Of a stretch of DNA of 64,000 nucleotides, positions 41,013 to 49,314 are shown piece by piece. The notes under the pieces are model-generated. The model ran no database searches. It was given only the letters and a program-made list of their open reading frames with translations, and was not told where the DNA came from. The stretch's first letter is position 1. Every line of letters begins with the position of its first letter. A program made the translations under genes and the position numbers. This stretch comes from a virus: IMG/VR virus record IMGVR_UViG_3300007513_002396, positions 1 through 64,000 of that record, one strand, 5' to 3'.

Positions 41013-41744
41013 ATGAAAGAGGTTTTAGTTATAGGTGATAGCTGCAAAGATGTATTTGTGTATTGCAGCGCAAATAGGCTGTGCCCTGATGTTCCTGTTC
41101 CTGTTTTAAATGAGAAATATCGTACATCGAATCCTGGGATGGCTGCGAATGTGCATAGAAACATTCTGGCTTTAGGTGTTGAGTGCGATTTGCTCACCAA
41201 TCAGAATTGGGAAGATTTTTCTAAAATCAGGTATGTTCATGATGAAAGTAATCATATGTTTTTTCGAGCCGACTCTTTACCCCGCATAAAACCATTCGAT
41301 ACAAGTAAGATTTGCTATGATTACCATTTGATAATTGTATCAGATTATGATAAGGGATTTTTATCTAAATCTGATATAAGGACAATTTGTTCCCATCACG
41401 ATAACGTATTTATTGATTCAAAAAAAATTCTGGGGTCTTGGGCGCATGATGCAAGATACATCAAGATTAATCACACTGAGTATCACCGCTCAAAGGACCA
41501 TATTGATAAATTTTTAGTTGATAAGATTATTCGAACAGAGGGTCCGCGGGGATGTGTGTACCAAGATGAAATATACCCTGTTAAAAAAGCTGAAATTAAA
41601 GACGTTTCTGGCGCTGGAGACAGTTTTCTAGCGTCGTTGGTTGTGAAGTATTTAGAGAATAGTGACATAATAGAAAGCATTAAATTTGCAAACAAGTGTG
41701 CTTCTGAGGTTGTTACAAGAAGAGGAATTTCAATAATCCAGTGA
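41013..41744 (+). CDS. PfkB-type sugar kinase, HldE N-terminal-like
   Basis: A 243-residue ribokinase-superfamily kinase. VLVIGDSCKDVFVYCSANRL and RTSNPGMAANV match the start of HldE (D-glycero-beta-D-manno-heptose-7-phosphate kinase), and VSGAGDSFLASLV is the PfkB GAGD catalytic motif. It is about 70 residues shorter than the HldE kinase domain. I chose ATG 41013, two bases after the transketolase stop, over an upstream in-frame ATG inside that gene. With the nucleotidyltransferase at 36233 it would replace the fused HldE. Stop overlaps the next gene by 4 bases. Confidence 0.85.
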   Translation: MKEVLVIGDSCKDVFVYCSANRLCPDVPVPVLNEKYRTSNPGMAANVHRNILALGVECDLLTNQNWEDFSKIRYVHDESNHMFFRADSLPRIKPFDTSKICYDYHLIIVSDYDKGFLSKSDIRTICSHHDNVFIDSKKILGSWAHDARYIKINHTEYHRSKDHIDKFLVDKIIRTEGPRGCVYQDEIYPVKKAEIKDVSGAGDSFLASLVVKYLENSDIIESIKFANKCASEVVTRRGISIIQ

Positions 41745-42550
41745 AAATATTAGTAACAGGTGCAAATGGATTTATAGGCAAAAACATGGTAGCTGCTTTG
41801 TGTCAGCATGAAGTAGTATGTCTGGATGATGATCATTTGGATAATACCCAATGGAAGAATCTCTGGTCAACACTTTTAAAAGATAACACTTTAGACGCAG
41901 TCTTTCATATCGGCGCATGCTCAGACACATTAGAGCAGAATGTCAATTTTATGATGCAACGTAATTATGAGACGACAAAGTTTCTTGTTGATTGGTGTGT
42001 TGAAAACAATATACCCATGATTTATTCTTCTTCTGCTGCAAACTACGGCGCAAATAATGATCATCCATCCAATTTGTACGGATGGAGTAAGTACGTAGCA
42101 GAAGACTATGTTGTGAGTAATTCAGGTATAGCATTACGATATTTCAACGTGTATGGCCCCGGCGAAGAGCGTAAGGGTAGGATGGCGTCTGTAGCTTATC
42201 AAATGTGTACAAGAGATCAAAGCAATCTTGAGTGTAAGTTATTTCCAGACTCTCCGCGGAGAGACTTTGTATACGTAAAAGATGTCGTCTCTGCGAATAT
42301 TCATGCTTATGAAAATTATGAAGCGCTTCAAGGTAAATATTATGATGTAGGAAGTGGCCAAGCAAGGGCCTTTGAAGAAGTTCTTGACTTGCTGGAGATC
42401 AAGTATTCTTATCATTCTTCTGATGCGATCCCAGAAGGTTATCAGTTTTTTACTCGTAGCAATAAAGAGAGGTGGTTACCGGGGTGGGAGCCAAGATATC
42501 AGCTTGAGGAAGGGATATCAGATTATCGAAAAGTTTTGGAGACTAGATGA
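41741..42550 (+). CDS. hldD: ADP-heptose 6-epimerase-like (HldD family)
   Basis: A 269-residue extended SDR. GANGFIGKNMV (NAD-binding), FHIGACSDT, YSSSAANYG, YGWSKYVAEDYV (catalytic Y-x-x-x-K), ALRYFNVYGPGEERKGRMAS and RRDFVYVKDVVSAN, the last two diagnostic of HldD (RfaD), which converts ADP-D,D-heptose to ADP-L,D-heptose. E. coli HldD is 310 residues; this one is shorter in the C-terminal lobe. GTG start overlapping the kinase. Together with 36233 and 41013 it suggests an ADP-heptose route. Confidence 0.9.
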   Translation: MKILVTGANGFIGKNMVAALCQHEVVCLDDDHLDNTQWKNLWSTLLKDNTLDAVFHIGACSDTLEQNVNFMMQRNYETTKFLVDWCVENNIPMIYSSSAANYGANNDHPSNLYGWSKYVAEDYVVSNSGIALRYFNVYGPGEERKGRMASVAYQMCTRDQSNLECKLFPDSPRRDFVYVKDVVSANIHAYENYEALQGKYYDVGSGQARAFEEVLDLLEIKYSYHSSDAIPEGYQFFTRSNKERWLPGWEPRYQLEEGISDYRKVLETR

Positions 42551-43479
42551 AAATCCTCGTCACAGGCGGAACCGGAATGGTTGGGTCTGCTTTTAGAAAT
42601 CTAAAAACCGACCATGAATTGGTTCTATATGGGTCAGAACAATACGACTTGAGAGACGATCAGCAGGTTGATGATATGTTTTATCGCAATCAAGTTGATG
42701 CAGTTATTCATTTGGCTGCAAAAGTAGGTGGTGTGAAGGGGAATATGGATTTCATGGCAGACTTCTATTCTGATAACATTAAGATAAACACCAATGTTCT
42801 AGATTCAGCACACAGTCATGGGGTCAAAAAAGTTGTTTCATTGTTATCAACATGCGTTTATCCAGACGCCGTTTCATACCCCTTGACAGAAGAACAAGTG
42901 CACCAGGGCGAACCGCATTACAGTAATTTCGGCTATGCGTACGCAAAAAGGATGCTAGACGTACACTCCAGGGCTCTTCGTAAACAATATGGGTGTAACT
43001 TCATCTGTGCTATACCAAATAATCTATATGGCCCTCATGATAATTTTGATTTAGAGAACGGTCATGTAATTCCCGCAATAATCAGGAAAGTGTGGGAAGC
43101 AAAGCTTACTAAGACAGCCCCAGTGTTTTGGGGAGACGGATCCCCGCTACGTGAATTTACGTACGCACCCGATGTTGCCAGGATCTTACTTTACCTTTTA
43201 GAAAAGTATGATAGCTCGGTGCCCATTAATATTGGGATGACGAATGAGCAGAGTATAAGCAGTATAGTAGATCTAGTGTGTAAAGAGCTAGATGTTAGCA
43301 CCTCCATTATTTGGGATCGATCAAAGCCCGCTGGACAATTTAGGAAACCAAGCTCAAACAAGAACCTATTGAAGCTTGGATGGGAAGAAAGCGAGTATAC
43401 TTCGTTGGAGTCTGGAATAAAGCAAATGTGTGAATGGTTCTCTACAAATTATCCCAATATAAGAGGTATGAATAAATGA
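42547..43479 (+). CDS. fcl: GDP-L-fucose synthase (Fcl/WcaG)
   Basis: A 310-residue dual epimerase-reductase. [11 protein letters not shown] (NADPH site), [20 protein letters not shown] (Ser/Cys catalytic pair), [10 protein letters not shown] (Y-x-x-x-K), [23 protein letters not shown] and the terminal [10 protein letters not shown]-x-G-I. These match Fcl, which turns GDP-4-keto-6-deoxymannose into GDP-L-fucose. Length is as expected (about 310-320). It overlaps the HldD gene by 4 bases and is followed by the dehydratase that supplies its substrate. Confidence 0.92.
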   Translation: MKILVTGGTGMVGSAFRNLKTDHELVLYGSEQYDLRDDQQVDDMFYRNQVDAVIHLAAKVGGVKGNMDFMADFYSDNIKINTNVLDSAHSHGVKKVVSLLSTCVYPDAVSYPLTEEQVHQGEPHYSNFGYAYAKRMLDVHSRALRKQYGCNFICAIPNNLYGPHDNFDLENGHVIPAIIRKVWEAKLTKTAPVFWGDGSPLREFTYAPDVARILLYLLEKYDSSVPINIGMTNEQSISSIVDLVCKELDVSTSIIWDRSKPAGQFRKPSSNKNLLKLGWEESEYTSLESGIKQMCEWFSTNYPNIRGMNK

Positions 43480-44522
43480 AAACAGCAATGATAACAGGCG
43501 TAACTGGCCAAGATGGGTCGTATCTCGCAGAGCTTTTGTTAAGCAAAGGATATAGGGTCATTGGTCTAAAAAGACGGACAAGCTTAATAACAACCGACCG
43601 TGTAAATGCGATTTATAATAATCCCAATTTTGAACTACGCTATTATTCTCTTCACGATCCTTCAACCCTATATCGCCTATTAGAAGAATATGAGCCAACT
43701 GAATTTTATAATCTTGCTGCTCAATCTCATGTGCGGGTTTCTTTCGACGTACCAATCGAGACCGTGGATACAATCGCAATGGGTACCCTTCGTGTTCTAG
43801 AAGCTATTAGACATGTCAATAAAGACATAAGAATATACCAGGCTTCCTCTTCAGAGATGTTCGGTGATAACCCTCAAGCTCCACAGGATGAGAAAACTAT
43901 TTTAATGCCGGCGTCCCCATACGCTTGTGCTAAAGTTTTTGCGCATAATCTGTGCAGAAACTATCGTGAATCCTATGATATGCATATTTCATGTGGAATA
44001 TTGTTTAATCATGAATCCCCAAGAAGAGGTGAGACGTTCGTAACACGTAAAATTACTAGGGCCGCTGCGCGTATAAAAATGGGGCTTCAAGAAAAGCTAT
44101 ATCTTGGTAACCTTGAAGCAAAGAGAGACTGGGGTTTCGCTGGAGACTTCGTAGAAGCTATGTGGCTCATGATGCAACAAGACCAACCAGACGATTATGT
44201 TATAGCTACTGGAGAAACACACTCAGTACAAGAATGGCTAGACTGTGTTTTCTGTGTAGCGTCTCTACCACAAGCCGGGAACGTTGAAATCGATCAAAGG
44301 CTTTTTCGACCTCATGAGGTACCATTGCTGTTGGGTGACCCATCAAAGGCGTTGAAGGAACTTGGGTGGAAACCAACAATAAGATTCAATGAATTAGCTA
44401 AAATGATGTATAATGCAGATAAGATTTTCGCAGAGGGTGAGCTTCGATTGCTCGGCCGAGATTTAAAGATTGAAGCGCTTATTGATGGTCGAAAAATGCC
44501 CTATCAATCTTCAAAGAAATAG
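43476..44522 (+). CDS. gmd: GDP-mannose 4,6-dehydratase
   Basis: A 348-residue [79 protein letters not shown] (catalytic Y-x-x-x-K), [36 protein letters not shown]. It converts GDP-mannose to GDP-4-keto-6-deoxymannose, the substrate of the Fcl upstream. GMD homologues can also act on GDP-heptose, which matters given the heptose genes. GDP-mannose could come from the phosphomannomutase at 5479 plus a host pyrophosphorylase. Confidence 0.95.
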   Translation: MKTAMITGVTGQDGSYLAELLLSKGYRVIGLKRRTSLITTDRVNAIYNNPNFELRYYSLHDPSTLYRLLEEYEPTEFYNLAAQSHVRVSFDVPIETVDTIAMGTLRVLEAIRHVNKDIRIYQASSSEMFGDNPQAPQDEKTILMPASPYACAKVFAHNLCRNYRESYDMHISCGILFNHESPRRGETFVTRKITRAAARIKMGLQEKLYLGNLEAKRDWGFAGDFVEAMWLMMQQDQPDDYVIATGETHSVQEWLDCVFCVASLPQAGNVEIDQRLFRPHEVPLLLGDPSKALKELGWKPTIRFNELAKMMYNADKIFAEGELRLLGRDLKIEALIDGRKMPYQSSKK

Positions 44523-44524
44523 AG

Positions 44525-44555
44525 TAAATCTGCATAACTTCTTTTAAAATATAAA
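44525..44555 (+). promoter_or_regulatory. candidate phage promoter: box + TATAA (second copy)
   Basis: TAAATCTGCA (44525-44534), 15 bases, TATAAA (44550-44555), in the 48-base gap before the PD-(D/E)XK nuclease. The box and the 15-base spacing are the same as at 6286. The ribosome site AAGGAAG (44557-44563) follows closely, so the leader would be very short. Confidence 0.45.
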
Positions 44556-44570
44556 ATAAGGAAGTTGTAT

Positions 44571-45443
44571 ATGCATATTAAAAACCCCGAAGAGATAGAT
44601 TTTCGTACTGGGAAGCCACACGTTTCATTTTCTGAAATACGCTGTTGGAAGGAGTGCGCTTATAGACATAAGCTTTTGTATATTGACAAGATTGGTGTCG
44701 ATGAGCCTTCTCCCTATTTATCTTATGGAACAGCTGTACATGAAGCAATTGAAGCATTCTTAAATACAGGAAACATGGACCCATCTATCGCAATTTCAAT
44801 GATAGAAAGTGAGTGGGAAAAACACGGTTTCGAATCAAAAGAATTCAACGATGCCCATGCAGCGTACAGAAAGTCTCAAGGGTGGAAGCCTAAGCCATAT
44901 CCTCCATTACATGAGTGGAAAGAATATGCCCTAACGGCGCTAACTGAACTACCACCATTTTTGAAAGAGACGTTTGGGGACTATGAGGTGGTGTCTGCCG
45001 AAGAGCAGCTATATGAATACTATCCTGAGTCGGATATCTTTTTCAAGGGCTTTATCGATGCTCTTATTAAGACTAAGCTCCGGGGAAAGGATGTCTATTA
45101 TGTTATTGACTGGAAAACCGCTGGTGATAAAGGGTGGTTTAGAAATAAAAAGCAAGATATTTTGACATGGGGCCAGATTGCTCTTTACAAGACTTTTTGG
45201 CGAAATAAGCTAGGTTTGGATACAAAACAGGTAAGATGTGGGTTTGTACTTTTAAAGCGCGGCGCTCCAGCAGAAAAAGTTTGCGAGCTTGTGAGCGTTT
45301 CAGTGGGCCCCAAGGCAGAAGAGAAATCGATGGCCATTCTACGAAGCATGATTAAAACTGTCCGCCGCGGTATTTTTCTTAAAAATCGAAATTCTTGTTT
45401 ATTTTGTGAGTTTAAAAAGACACCCAATTGTCCAGGAGGATGA
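44571..45443 (+). CDS. PD-(D/E)XK nuclease, RecB/Cas4-like with Fe-S cysteines
   Basis: A 290-residue nuclease. HVSFSEIRCWKECAYRHK holds two cysteines (25, 29); GTAVHEAIE gives the RecB-motif His/Glu; GFIDALI the Asp (near 162); and IDWKTA the D-x-K catalytic pair (near 179-182), with a following Q-I-A-L-Y (motif III-like). A C-x-x-C (near 277-280) and a final Cys complete a 4-Cys set like the Fe-S cluster of Cas4/AddB. Likely a 5' or 3' exonuclease in DNA repair or replication. It interrupts the glycan island. ATG 44571 is chosen with AAGGAAG upstream; a TTG at 44565 is possible. Confidence 0.87.
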   Translation: MHIKNPEEIDFRTGKPHVSFSEIRCWKECAYRHKLLYIDKIGVDEPSPYLSYGTAVHEAIEAFLNTGNMDPSIAISMIESEWEKHGFESKEFNDAHAAYRKSQGWKPKPYPPLHEWKEYALTALTELPPFLKETFGDYEVVSAEEQLYEYYPESDIFFKGFIDALIKTKLRGKDVYYVIDWKTAGDKGWFRNKKQDILTWGQIALYKTFWRNKLGLDTKQVRCGFVLLKRGAPAEKVCELVSVSVGPKAEEKSMAILRSMIKTVRRGIFLKNRNSCLFCEFKKTPNCPGG

Positions 45444-45500
45444 TTCTTAGACATATACGTTGAACTTTTATCGGTTATGATTATCTGGTGAGGTACGTAT

Positions 45501-46748
45501 ATGGAAAAATATAAAATACTAATGCTCTCGGATCATGCCCTCTCAACATCGGGTGTGGGTTGTCAATCACGATTTTTGATAAATGGGTTGGTTGAAAAGG
45601 GGTGTTGGTCAGTAAGACAGTTCGGGGCAGCATTAAAACACAACGAATATGACGTTGTGAAAATATCTGATGACTTTATTATCAAGCCAATAGATGGCTT
45701 TGGTAATCCAGATATGCTAAGAATAACTCTGGCCACTGAAAAGCCTGATGTCATTCTGCTGTTTACCGACCCAAGGTTTTTTACGTGGTTGTGGGAAATC
45801 GAGGATGAGATTCATCAGATGTGCCCCATCGCCTATTGGCATGTTTGGGATAATGATCCTCGGCCATTATTTAACGACAGTTATTACCAGGCAACAGATT
45901 TAATAAACTGTCACTCTTACCCAACCTTTAAGCAGGTAAGCTCAAAGTTTCCAGAACGTACTAATTTTATACCTCACGCCCTCCCAACTGATGTTTTCTA
46001 TGAGTTTTCCGATTCAGATAAAAAACGGTACAAAGAGCAAGTTTTAGGATACCAGAAAAGAAACGACTTTGTGGCGCTATGGATTAACAGAAATGCAAAA
46101 AGAAAGAGGCCAGCCGATGTTCTCTGGGCCTGGAAAGAATTTCTAGACGAGTCTAAAGCTGAGCATGCTACATTGATAATGCATACCCAGCCGAATGACC
46201 AAGAGGGACCAAACCTAATAGCGGTCGCGGAAAGGTTAGGAATTCAGCATTCAGTACTTTTCTCTCCAGAAAGAGTTGATTTTGAGAAGATGAATGTGCT
46301 TCATAACATTTCTGATTGCTGCATAAACATCGCATACGCAGAAGGGTTTGGACTGCCAACTTTGGAAGCTATGCAAGTTGGTAATCCGATTATCGCTGCA
46401 AAAACAGGCGGTTTAACAAGACAAGTTGTTGACCACCGCGACGGTAGTCAAAACGGTGTCGCATTAGATATAAAGTTAAGAACGCTTGTAGGATCACAAG
46501 GTGTACCGTACATATACGAGGATTACGCTGACGTAAAAGACTTGGCAAACGCTATTATGCACTTATATTCCATGGAACCAGAAGACAGGAAAAAGCTTAG
46601 CAAGAAATGTTCAGACTATGTTAAGGAGGAATTTTCGCTTCAACGTACCATCGATGATTGGCACACAACCTTGTTAGACCTCGTGGAAAATTGGAAGCGA
46701 GGTACTCGTACAACACCACGTTTTGAAATGATAGAAATAGGAGCATAG
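45501..46748 (+). CDS. family 4 glycosyltransferase (GT-B)
   Basis: A 415-residue GT4 enzyme. DHALSTSGVGCQSRFL (N-domain glycine loop), FTDPRFFTWLW, LWINRNAKRKRPADVLWAW, ERVDFEKMNVLHNISDCCIN, YAEGFGLPTLEAMQVGNPII (E-x-x-x-x-x-x-E catalytic/donor region) and KTGGLTRQVVD, all typical of GT4. A retaining transferase with unknown donor. Good ribosome site (TGAGG). Confidence 0.93.
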   Translation: MEKYKILMLSDHALSTSGVGCQSRFLINGLVEKGCWSVRQFGAALKHNEYDVVKISDDFIIKPIDGFGNPDMLRITLATEKPDVILLFTDPRFFTWLWEIEDEIHQMCPIAYWHVWDNDPRPLFNDSYYQATDLINCHSYPTFKQVSSKFPERTNFIPHALPTDVFYEFSDSDKKRYKEQVLGYQKRNDFVALWINRNAKRKRPADVLWAWKEFLDESKAEHATLIMHTQPNDQEGPNLIAVAERLGIQHSVLFSPERVDFEKMNVLHNISDCCINIAYAEGFGLPTLEAMQVGNPIIAAKTGGLTRQVVDHRDGSQNGVALDIKLRTLVGSQGVPYIYEDYADVKDLANAIMHLYSMEPEDRKKLSKKCSDYVKEEFSLQRTIDDWHTTLLDLVENWKRGTRTTPRFEMIEIGA

Positions 46749-46752
46749 TAAT

Positions 46753-47904
46753 ATGGAGGTTGTCATAAGAGGACCGCTTTTAAGCGTCACTGGTTACGGC
46801 GTACACACGCGCCAACTATTTTCGTGGGCTCAGTCTCGTGGTATGAACGTACATGCAAGTATTGTACCCTGGGGTATTTGTACGTACTATGTGAATCCCG
46901 AAGCACTAAATGGATTGATTGGTGAAATTATGAGTAAAACAACGCCAGTCGAAAATGCTGATCTCTCATTCCAGGTTCAGTTGCCAGATGAATGGGACCC
47001 TACACTAGCGAAAACGAATATTGGTGTCACTGCGGGTGTCGAGGCAGATATCTGTTCGCAGACATGGGTTGAGGCATGTAAGAAAATGCATAAAGTAATA
47101 GTCCCAAGCACATTTACTAAAAAAACCTTTGTTAGAAGCGGGGTCCCTGAAGACAAAATTTGGGTGATTCCAGAAGCGCATAGCGTAAAAGATGACACTT
47201 CCCTTATACTCGATGCGCAGTTAAGCGGTCTTCCAACTAGCTTTAATTTTTTAATGTTTGGGCAGTTAACAGGCCACACTCCGGAAACAGATAGAAAAAA
47301 TACGTTTTACGCGCTCCGTTGGCTTTCAGAACTGTTTAAGGACGACAAAGATGTTGGGATAATAGTAAAAACGAACCTGGGTCGGTTCACTACAAAAGAT
47401 AGAGAGCATGCCAGAATCCTTTTTGAGGGTCTAGTAAACGAAATTAGGGTAGGCGATTACCCAAGGTTTTATCTTGCTCATGGAATGCTAGACGAAACTG
47501 AGATATCAACCCTGTATAGAAACAAAACAGTGAAGGCTTTGATTGCGCCCACCAGAGGCGAGGGCTGGGGGTTACCTATTCTAGACGCTGCATGTGCTGG
47601 GTTACCAATCATTACCACTGATTACTCTGGCCATTTAGACTTTTTAGAAAGTGTAAAATTTCTATCACTAGACTATACTCTTGTTCCAGTTCCGCCTTCT
47701 AGATGCGATGGAAGAGTGTGGATCGAGGGATCGAAGTGGGCAGACGTGAAAGAGTCCTCGTTTAAGTCTCGTGTAAAGAAATTTAGGAAGGGCTCTACTT
47801 TACCCGAAGAGTGGGCTAAGTCAGCTGCCCCGAAATTACAAAAAGAATACTCACTAAATGCCGTATCAATGGAATATGACAAATTCATGGAGAAGTGCTT
47901 TTGA
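46753..47904 (+). CDS. family 4 glycosyltransferase (GT-B)
   Basis: A 383-residue GT4 enzyme. SVTGYGVHTRQLF is the N-terminal G-x-G-x-H-x-R loop, VPSTFTKKTFVRSGVPEDK and WVIPEAHSV the inter-domain region, and PTRGEGWGLPILDAACAGLPII the E-x7-E donor region. It starts 4 bases after the previous GT4 and ends the glycan run. The C-terminal helix (about 345-383) is Lys-rich. Confidence 0.92.
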   Translation: MEVVIRGPLLSVTGYGVHTRQLFSWAQSRGMNVHASIVPWGICTYYVNPEALNGLIGEIMSKTTPVENADLSFQVQLPDEWDPTLAKTNIGVTAGVEADICSQTWVEACKKMHKVIVPSTFTKKTFVRSGVPEDKIWVIPEAHSVKDDTSLILDAQLSGLPTSFNFLMFGQLTGHTPETDRKNTFYALRWLSELFKDDKDVGIIVKTNLGRFTTKDREHARILFEGLVNEIRVGDYPRFYLAHGMLDETEISTLYRNKTVKALIAPTRGEGWGLPILDAACAGLPIITTDYSGHLDFLESVKFLSLDYTLVPVPPSRCDGRVWIEGSKWADVKESSFKSRVKKFRKGSTLPEEWAKSAAPKLQKEYSLNAVSMEYDKFMEKCF

Positions 47905-48233
47905 CTGGGGTAGAGATAATATTGGCATGTAGCTTATTCATTATGACCGTGATTGCAGGAATTGCGATATATTTTGCTGTAAAATTTGGTGTTTTGATTT
48001 TGAGTATTGAAGATGCTATTGAGGAGAGTCTTGATGTGTTAGATGAAAGATACATGTCTATTAGCGAGGTCATTGAGATTCCGCTATTTTCAGACAGCCC
48101 GCAGATTCGACAAGTTCATTTTGATTTGCGACGATCAAGAGAAGCCATTCTTTCAATCGCGCATATACTAGTTGACGATTTTAATAGATTAGAGGATATT
48201 GAGGATGGCGAAGACCAGAAAAAAAATACGTAG
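47895..48233 (+). CDS. small membrane-anchored hypothetical protein
   Basis: A 112-residue protein. Start GTG 47895 (or TTG 47901) with GGAGAAG upstream; it overlaps the preceding GT by 10 bases. One N-terminal hydrophobic segment (about 6-30), then an acidic helical domain (about 35-112) with a conserved-looking VHFDLRRSREAILSIAHIL. Topology N-in/tail-out or the reverse is not decidable. It overlaps the late sigma gene's start region, so both are probably expressed late. Function unknown. Confidence 0.6.
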   Translation: MLLTGVEIILACSLFIMTVIAGIAIYFAVKFGVLILSIEDAIEESLDVLDERYMSISEVIEIPLFSDSPQIRQVHFDLRRSREAILSIAHILVDDFNRLEDIEDGEDQKKNT

Positions 48234-48936
48234 AAATCCTGGTAAAAAAAGGAACATGTATTTTAATAAAGATACACAGGCAGCGATTGAAGAATACCAG
48301 CAAGAGGAGTGCCTCGATAAAAGAGAGGTTATTTATCGGGAAAAAATTCTACCTGCATTTGAGCAATTATCAGAGAGCTTAATCTTTGTTTATGGGTTTC
48401 ATTCCCCCTATGACAGCGTGCACGCTCTTAAGTCTGATTGCGTAACCTTTTTATACGAAACGATTTATAAGTGGGACCCCGCAAGAGGAACAAAGGCCTT
48501 CTCTTATTTTAATGTCGTCGCAAAAAATTGGCTTATTATCCGTTGTCGGAACGCGATGAAAGAGAACCGTCGTCACGTATCGATGTCAGACCTCTCAACA
48601 ATGTCTTCTAGAGATAAGCACAAAGTGGCAAACAGCAGTGTCGCTCCATCGCCGCAAGATATTTTAGAGTTGGGAGAGTTACGGGGAAATATCCTGAAGG
48701 TGATTGAAGAGATCGAAAAGCGGGTATCAAAAGATAACGAGAAAATCTGTGTAAGCGCTATACGAACTGTTTTTGAAAACATTGATAACCTTGATTTTTT
48801 GAACAAGCGTGCTATTTACGTTTACGTAAGGGAGATCTCGGGTTTGACTTCGAAGCAGTTATCAGTTGCAATGTCAAAGATACGAAAGCACTACAAGGAT
48901 ATTGTTCATGATTCCCGAATCGTGGATTTATTTTAG
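48205..48936 (+). CDS. late-transcription sigma factor, T4 gp55-like
   Basis: A 243-residue sigma factor for late genes. A basic N-terminus (about 1-20) is followed by a region-2-like domain with LYETIYKWDPARGTKAFSYF and VVAKNWLIIRCRNAMKE, wording common to the gp55 family of T4-like phages, which recognise TATAAATA-type late promoters. C-terminal segments (about 165-243) are helical, with no clear region 4. ATG 48205 is chosen: AGAGGA (48191-48196) gives normal spacing; a TTG at 48199 is the only earlier option. It heads the late baseplate block. Confidence 0.85.
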   Translation: MAKTRKKIRRNPGKKRNMYFNKDTQAAIEEYQQEECLDKREVIYREKILPAFEQLSESLIFVYGFHSPYDSVHALKSDCVTFLYETIYKWDPARGTKAFSYFNVVAKNWLIIRCRNAMKENRRHVSMSDLSTMSSRDKHKVANSSVAPSPQDILELGELRGNILKVIEEIEKRVSKDNEKICVSAIRTVFENIDNLDFLNKRAIYVYVREISGLTSKQLSVAMSKIRKHYKDIVHDSRIVDLF

Positions 48937-48945
48937 GTAAGCATT

Positions 48946-49314
48946 ATGGCTGACAACATCAAAAGTACACTTCAAAACTTTGAAAAAACAAAAAAGAAAA
49001 TAGCAGACTTTGAAGAGATCCTCACCAAGATTAAGCATGCCGATGCAAAGAAACGTATATTATGGAAAGAGATATATGATAATGCATTAACCGATCGTCA
49101 AAATGCTCATATCTTGTTTGTTGAGGCATACACATGCATGACAAATTCATCTGCGGAACATGTCACCTTGGGTTCTACACTATCGAAATATTTAGAGAGG
49201 ATGGCAAAATCAAACGAGCAATTATTGAAGCTGGCTGACTTAATTTCAAAGTCAGAATCAGAGCATAATTCGATAAACGCTGATGAGCTATTTTCGAAAA
49301 TTCAGGATGAGTGA
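48946..49314 (+). CDS. small coiled-coil protein, probably virion-related
   Basis: A 122-residue helical protein: a long coiled-coil (about 1-50), an acidic/aromatic middle (KRILWKEIYDNALTDRQN), and a further coiled-coil to about 110, with few aromatic residues. Position between the late sigma gene and the hub gene, and an ATGA overlap with the latter, suggest a virion or assembly role, e.g. a small tail-tube or baseplate chaperone. No family recognised. Confidence 0.55.
   Translation: MADNIKSTLQNFEKTKKKIADFEEILTKIKHADAKKRILWKEIYDNALTDRQNAHILFVEAYTCMTNSSAEHVTLGSTLSKYLERMAKSNEQLLKLADLISKSESEHNSINADELFSKIQDE

Noticed and set aside
45460-45487. Possible sigma70 promoter with TTGAAC before the GT4 gene
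   Set aside because: No -10 element at 16-18 bases; TATCTG-type hexamers match poorly.
27668-47904. Glycan island as a DNA-glycosylation system
   Set aside because: No hydroxymethylase, base-modifying enzyme or alpha/beta-glucosyltransferase of T4 type is visible; sugar genes resemble surface-polysaccharide sets.
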